This document shows, piece after piece, positions 61,140 to 64,000 of a stretch of 64,000 bases of DNA. Within the stretch, counting starts at the first letter, position 1. Every line of letters begins with the position of its first letter. The notes beneath the pieces were generated by a model. It did no database searches. It was given only the letters and a program-made list of their open reading frames with translations, and had not been told where the DNA came from. The stretch is taken from the NCBI GenBank assembly GCA_021234155.1, contig JAJEKV010000139.1:1482386-1546385 (forward strand), written 5' to 3'. The stretch comes from Isoetes taiwanensis. Its lineage: Eukaryota; Streptophyta; Lycopodiopsida; Isoetales; Isoetaceae. A program made the translations under genes and the position numbers.

Positions 61140-62226
61140 ATAATAGAATAGATCATTTAGCGTCCACCTTGAGGCGCCTATTTGTTCATTTCTCTGGTTA
61201 TAAGCTATTGCATCAATGTATGCGGGATCTCACTTTGCCTATGGTGAGACATTTAGGTGCGAACAACCACAATTGTCACGGGAGGTGAGACTATATAGTC
61301 ATCGGGGATGAACACCACACACTTTTGGTGTATCCTTCAATGCTACAATGCCACTTCAGGATTCTTGTATTGTAGCTCCTATCAATGCTTTCTCATCTGG
61401 AGTTGAACGTTCTGTGACTCCCTCATCTAGGATTGAATGCCCTATAATTTCTTCTAGTACTGGATTGTCCACTATCACCTCCTCAATTTTTCCATTACAT
61501 TATCTGCTCTTCCAACTCAAGACCCTTCTCTTGATATTGTACCGTTTAGTATGTCTGACAATGTCTCAAGTGATATGTATGTAATAGAATCACCTTCCTT
61601 AAATCTAGCTATGGCAAGGCCACAGGAAGTGACAGTTCATCCACATATAATGGGAGCTAATGTGACAACATCTAGGACATCATTTGTATTTCAGTCACTA
61701 TAAATTCCTAAGATTATAATGGAGCATGGCGATAATTTGGAGAAGTGTTACGCTCAAGAAGACAATTAGAAAGAAGCGGTCTTCAGCAACCATGGGTGAG
61801 TTGAAGGATAATCATACTAAATGAAATTCTGAGATGTACATGTAGTCTTACGCGGAGTGACATTTTCTCCCTTTGAGTTTTAAACATATCTCTCAGCTTA
61901 TTGTACTCTTTCTCTGTTTGGCAATGAAATTTATCTCTCGTCCTTCAAAGGAATAAAAAAAGTGGAAAAATTTTGGTGTGCCCTACTTTTCTGATGACCA
62001 TTATCTGACATTGGCTCTATAAAACACACTTCAAGAACTCCTCAATGTCCCTTTTATACATGATCTGGCTTCCTACAATTTTGAGGTGTGGGATGCTCGC
62101 CTTCAATTATTGAACCAATGATATCCATGAGCCTATTTTTATAAATTTTGACCATCATCCTTATTGCAAAGGTCTGTCTTTGAAGACTTTTCGAAGCAGG
62201 GGTTTTTCAATCCTAGTAGTAATGTT
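61140..62226 (+). repeat. Large direct repeat, copy B, with 3' hairpin
   Basis: Homologous to 57780-58905, about 85-90% by eye, with small indels (for example loss of TTCTACCACCG at about 61455). The 3' hairpin occupies 62151-62226 and ends at AGTAGTAATG, where unrelated sequence begins, so the tail is lost. A short block 61140-61165 (AATAGAATAGATCATTTAGC, GTCCACCTTGAGG) looks like the tail of a further minus-strand copy directly upstream. Confidence 0.75.
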
Positions 62227-62369
62227 TTGGGGAAATTTACCAAAATAACCTTAATTGTTGACTTAATTTCCAAAAAGCCTTTTGTATTTTTTAAATTCCT
62301 AAAATACCCTTAATTCTTAAATTTTCCCAATTTATAAAGTACCAAAAATCATGTTTTCACAATAGATGA

Positions 62370-63094
62370 TCATTCTAGAACGGGGCTCGCATGAAACCAA
62401 CAAAACCTCCCGATAGATAGGCTTCTCATTCATCTCAGCAGATTTTCTACAATGGTGGATAGTGGGTAGCCGCCACATTCGAACTACCCATGAAAAAAAA
62501 ATAAAGGGAAAATCCAATTATATAATTTGGACCCCATAAAATACAATGCTAATAGATGTTTGGCTTGTGTACCTGCCGAAAGCTTATCACCGGGATTAAA
62601 AAACCCCGCCCTTTCGGGTTTTCGAGGAAAAACCCTAGTGATAAGCCTTCGGCAAGGGGTTTGGACAAACGTAAGGCAGAGAAGTCGCTCCCAAAACCCA
62701 CGAATGGAGAAGTCGAGGCTGCTGCTGCCTAACCCAACACTACACGCACATCACCAACACTAGAAAAATTGTGACAAAACAAACCTCCCAAAGTGGAGGG
62801 CTGATCCGCAGCGTGCCCTGCATGACAATAAAATAAAAACCTCTTCAAATAGAGGGCTGGTCACGCAGCGTGCGAGGCGACAAATACATTAAACAAAGAA
62901 GGGGGGGTGGGTTCAAAGAAAAAAGAATAAGGTACTGCTGAGAGAGAAGAGGAAGCGCCGATGAGACGTTGATGCAGAACCGCGCCTAAAATAGCGATCT
63001 CCCAACCAGAGAAGGCATGCGCCGCATGCATGCATGCAAGACATGCATGCTCGCCCCATTCTAGAATTGCGATCCGATGTCTCGGATCGATGGG
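62370..63094 (-). repeat. Palindrome-ended dispersed repeat, inverted copy
   Basis: Reverse complement of the repeat at 30814-31464. Minus strand starts CCCATCGATCCGAGACATCG, then ATTCTAGAATGGGGCGAGCA. It includes TTCGTGGGTTTTGGGAGCGA and the long hairpin (62656-62572), and ends GGTTTCATGCGAGCCCCGTT with CTAGAATG. It is longer internally than copy 2, so copy 2 has deletions or this copy has insertions. Confidence 0.8.
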
Positions 63095-64000
63095 ATTCTT
63101 TACACAGGGAAGTGTTTCTTACAGATCACAACAATTTGGAAAATAAATTTTGGAACATCACATTAAGACAAAATATGCAATGGAAGGTTTTTGTTGGTGG
63201 TGTGAAAAAATTCTATGACTATGTCGAACGTAACCTCGGCTTCGGGCGAGGCAAGTGCTTCATCTGGAAATAGAGGAGACAGCGGAGGAGTTCCAGCTCC
63301 TCAAGCTCAGCCCCTCGCCGCTGCAGCACAAACTGCTTCTGGGCAGAAGAATGGCAAAGCTCTCTGCGCCATAGCCAGGCCTGCCCTTTGTTTGTTAGTT
63401 TCCTCGTATAAGTAACAGGATTGTGCAGTCCAAAACATGAGTTGGACCCCGTGCATTTCCTTTCACTCTGTTCCGCACCACGGCCTTGGCTACCCAAGAT
63501 TCTATTCTAACTGCATTTTTTTGCCCTTACCGAATCTGCCATAGCCAGACCTTGGTGCTAATAAGCTAAACCCTAGCCCATTAACTAAACAACAAACTAC
63601 TCACCGATAAGAATGTGAATAGTTTAGTTAGCCTCTTTTTCGTATGATTGACAACAATCAATTCCCTTCTTCTAAACCCCTCTTTCTTCTATATTTTTGT
63701 TCTTTCTTTTTTTGGAAGGTCAAGTTTTAGAAACAAAGCAACAATGAGAAAAAACAAGGTGTTCTGTGCAAAGACTGCCCTCCGGTTTCAACTAGAAAAT
63801 CACAAAGCAACAATGAGAAAAAATGGCACGCACGCCAAACCTCCATAGTTTGATATAATCCATTTTCTACATCTCAAAGTTCCACTCCATGAGTTCGTTT
63901 GAGGTATCAAATAAAATTTTGATTCAATAACTTACATGAAGTCCACTCTAGTGCTTCCAAACAATTTTCATGAATCTACTATTCTTTGTATAAGTCAAAG
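63095..64000. other. No recognised gene
   Basis: A plus-strand frame at 63215-63415 gives a low-complexity Ala/Ser/Gly/Gln-rich peptide (SASGEASASSGNRGDSGG), possibly the start of a decayed gene but unsupported. ACAAAGCAACAATGAGAAAA occurs twice (63733 and 63801). Confidence 0.5.

Noticed and set aside
1-64000. Organellar insertions, rRNA, CRISPR or complete tRNA genes
   Set aside because: None of the characteristic sequences were seen; the only pol III-type boxes belong to SINE-like repeats.

Overview
The window looks like nuclear DNA of a land plant with a repeat-dense genome. Two genes with consensus GT-AG (and one GC-AG) introns give proteins closest to plant families. Everything else is retrotransposon wreckage, dispersed repeats and decayed genes. 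Several protein fragments (a DUF7869-type transposase, a DGQHS-motif protein, chromovirus Gypsy) remind me of spore-bearing plants such as ferns, lycophytes or mosses, but the exact lineage is a guess. I see no prokaryotic features, CRISPR array, rRNA or intact tRNA.

1-8.6 kb: a T-rich, gene-poor stretch, then a decayed starch synthase III fragment on the minus strand (6.9-7.7 kb). 8.6-13.1 kb: a complete 15-exon tubulin-folding cofactor E gene on the plus strand; all splice phases close to a 541-residue protein. 13.1-19 kb: no recognised gene, but tandem and dispersed duplications. 19-26.4 kb: layered LTR-retrotransposon remains: a minus-strand Gypsy, a minus-strand Copia in the order RNaseH-LTR-gag, and a plus-strand Gypsy LTR with a gag stub.

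27-42.1 kb: a minus-strand region of decayed or unrecognised multi-exon coding sequence. It holds an FCP1-like phosphatase domain and a DGQHS-motif exon, and it is studded with ACGCC/GGCGT palindromes. It is interrupted at 28.77-35.52 kb by a chromodomain Gypsy element that is circularly permuted: integrase C-terminus, one LTR, primer-binding site, protease, RT, RNaseH, integrase core. The two ends join in frame inside integrase. A palindrome-ended repeat sits inside that LTR, with another copy inverted at 62.4-63.1 kb.

42.5-45.4 kb: a decayed DUF7869-type transposase on the plus strand. 46-50 kb: unrecognised coding-like fragments and a six-copy minisatellite. 54.9-56.35 kb: a complete four-exon purple acid phosphatase (PAP29/PAP16 type) on the minus strand. 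57.4-62.2 kb: several copies of a non-LTR-like repeat with a 3' hairpin and a TTCTA tail, plus a tRNA-derived SINE-like unit.

The two intact genes are unrelated in function (microtubule assembly; a secreted metallophosphatase). The most unusual signals are the permuted Gypsy, a two-stem motif with compensatory differences shared by at least six repeat copies, and the palindrome-studded DGQHS region.
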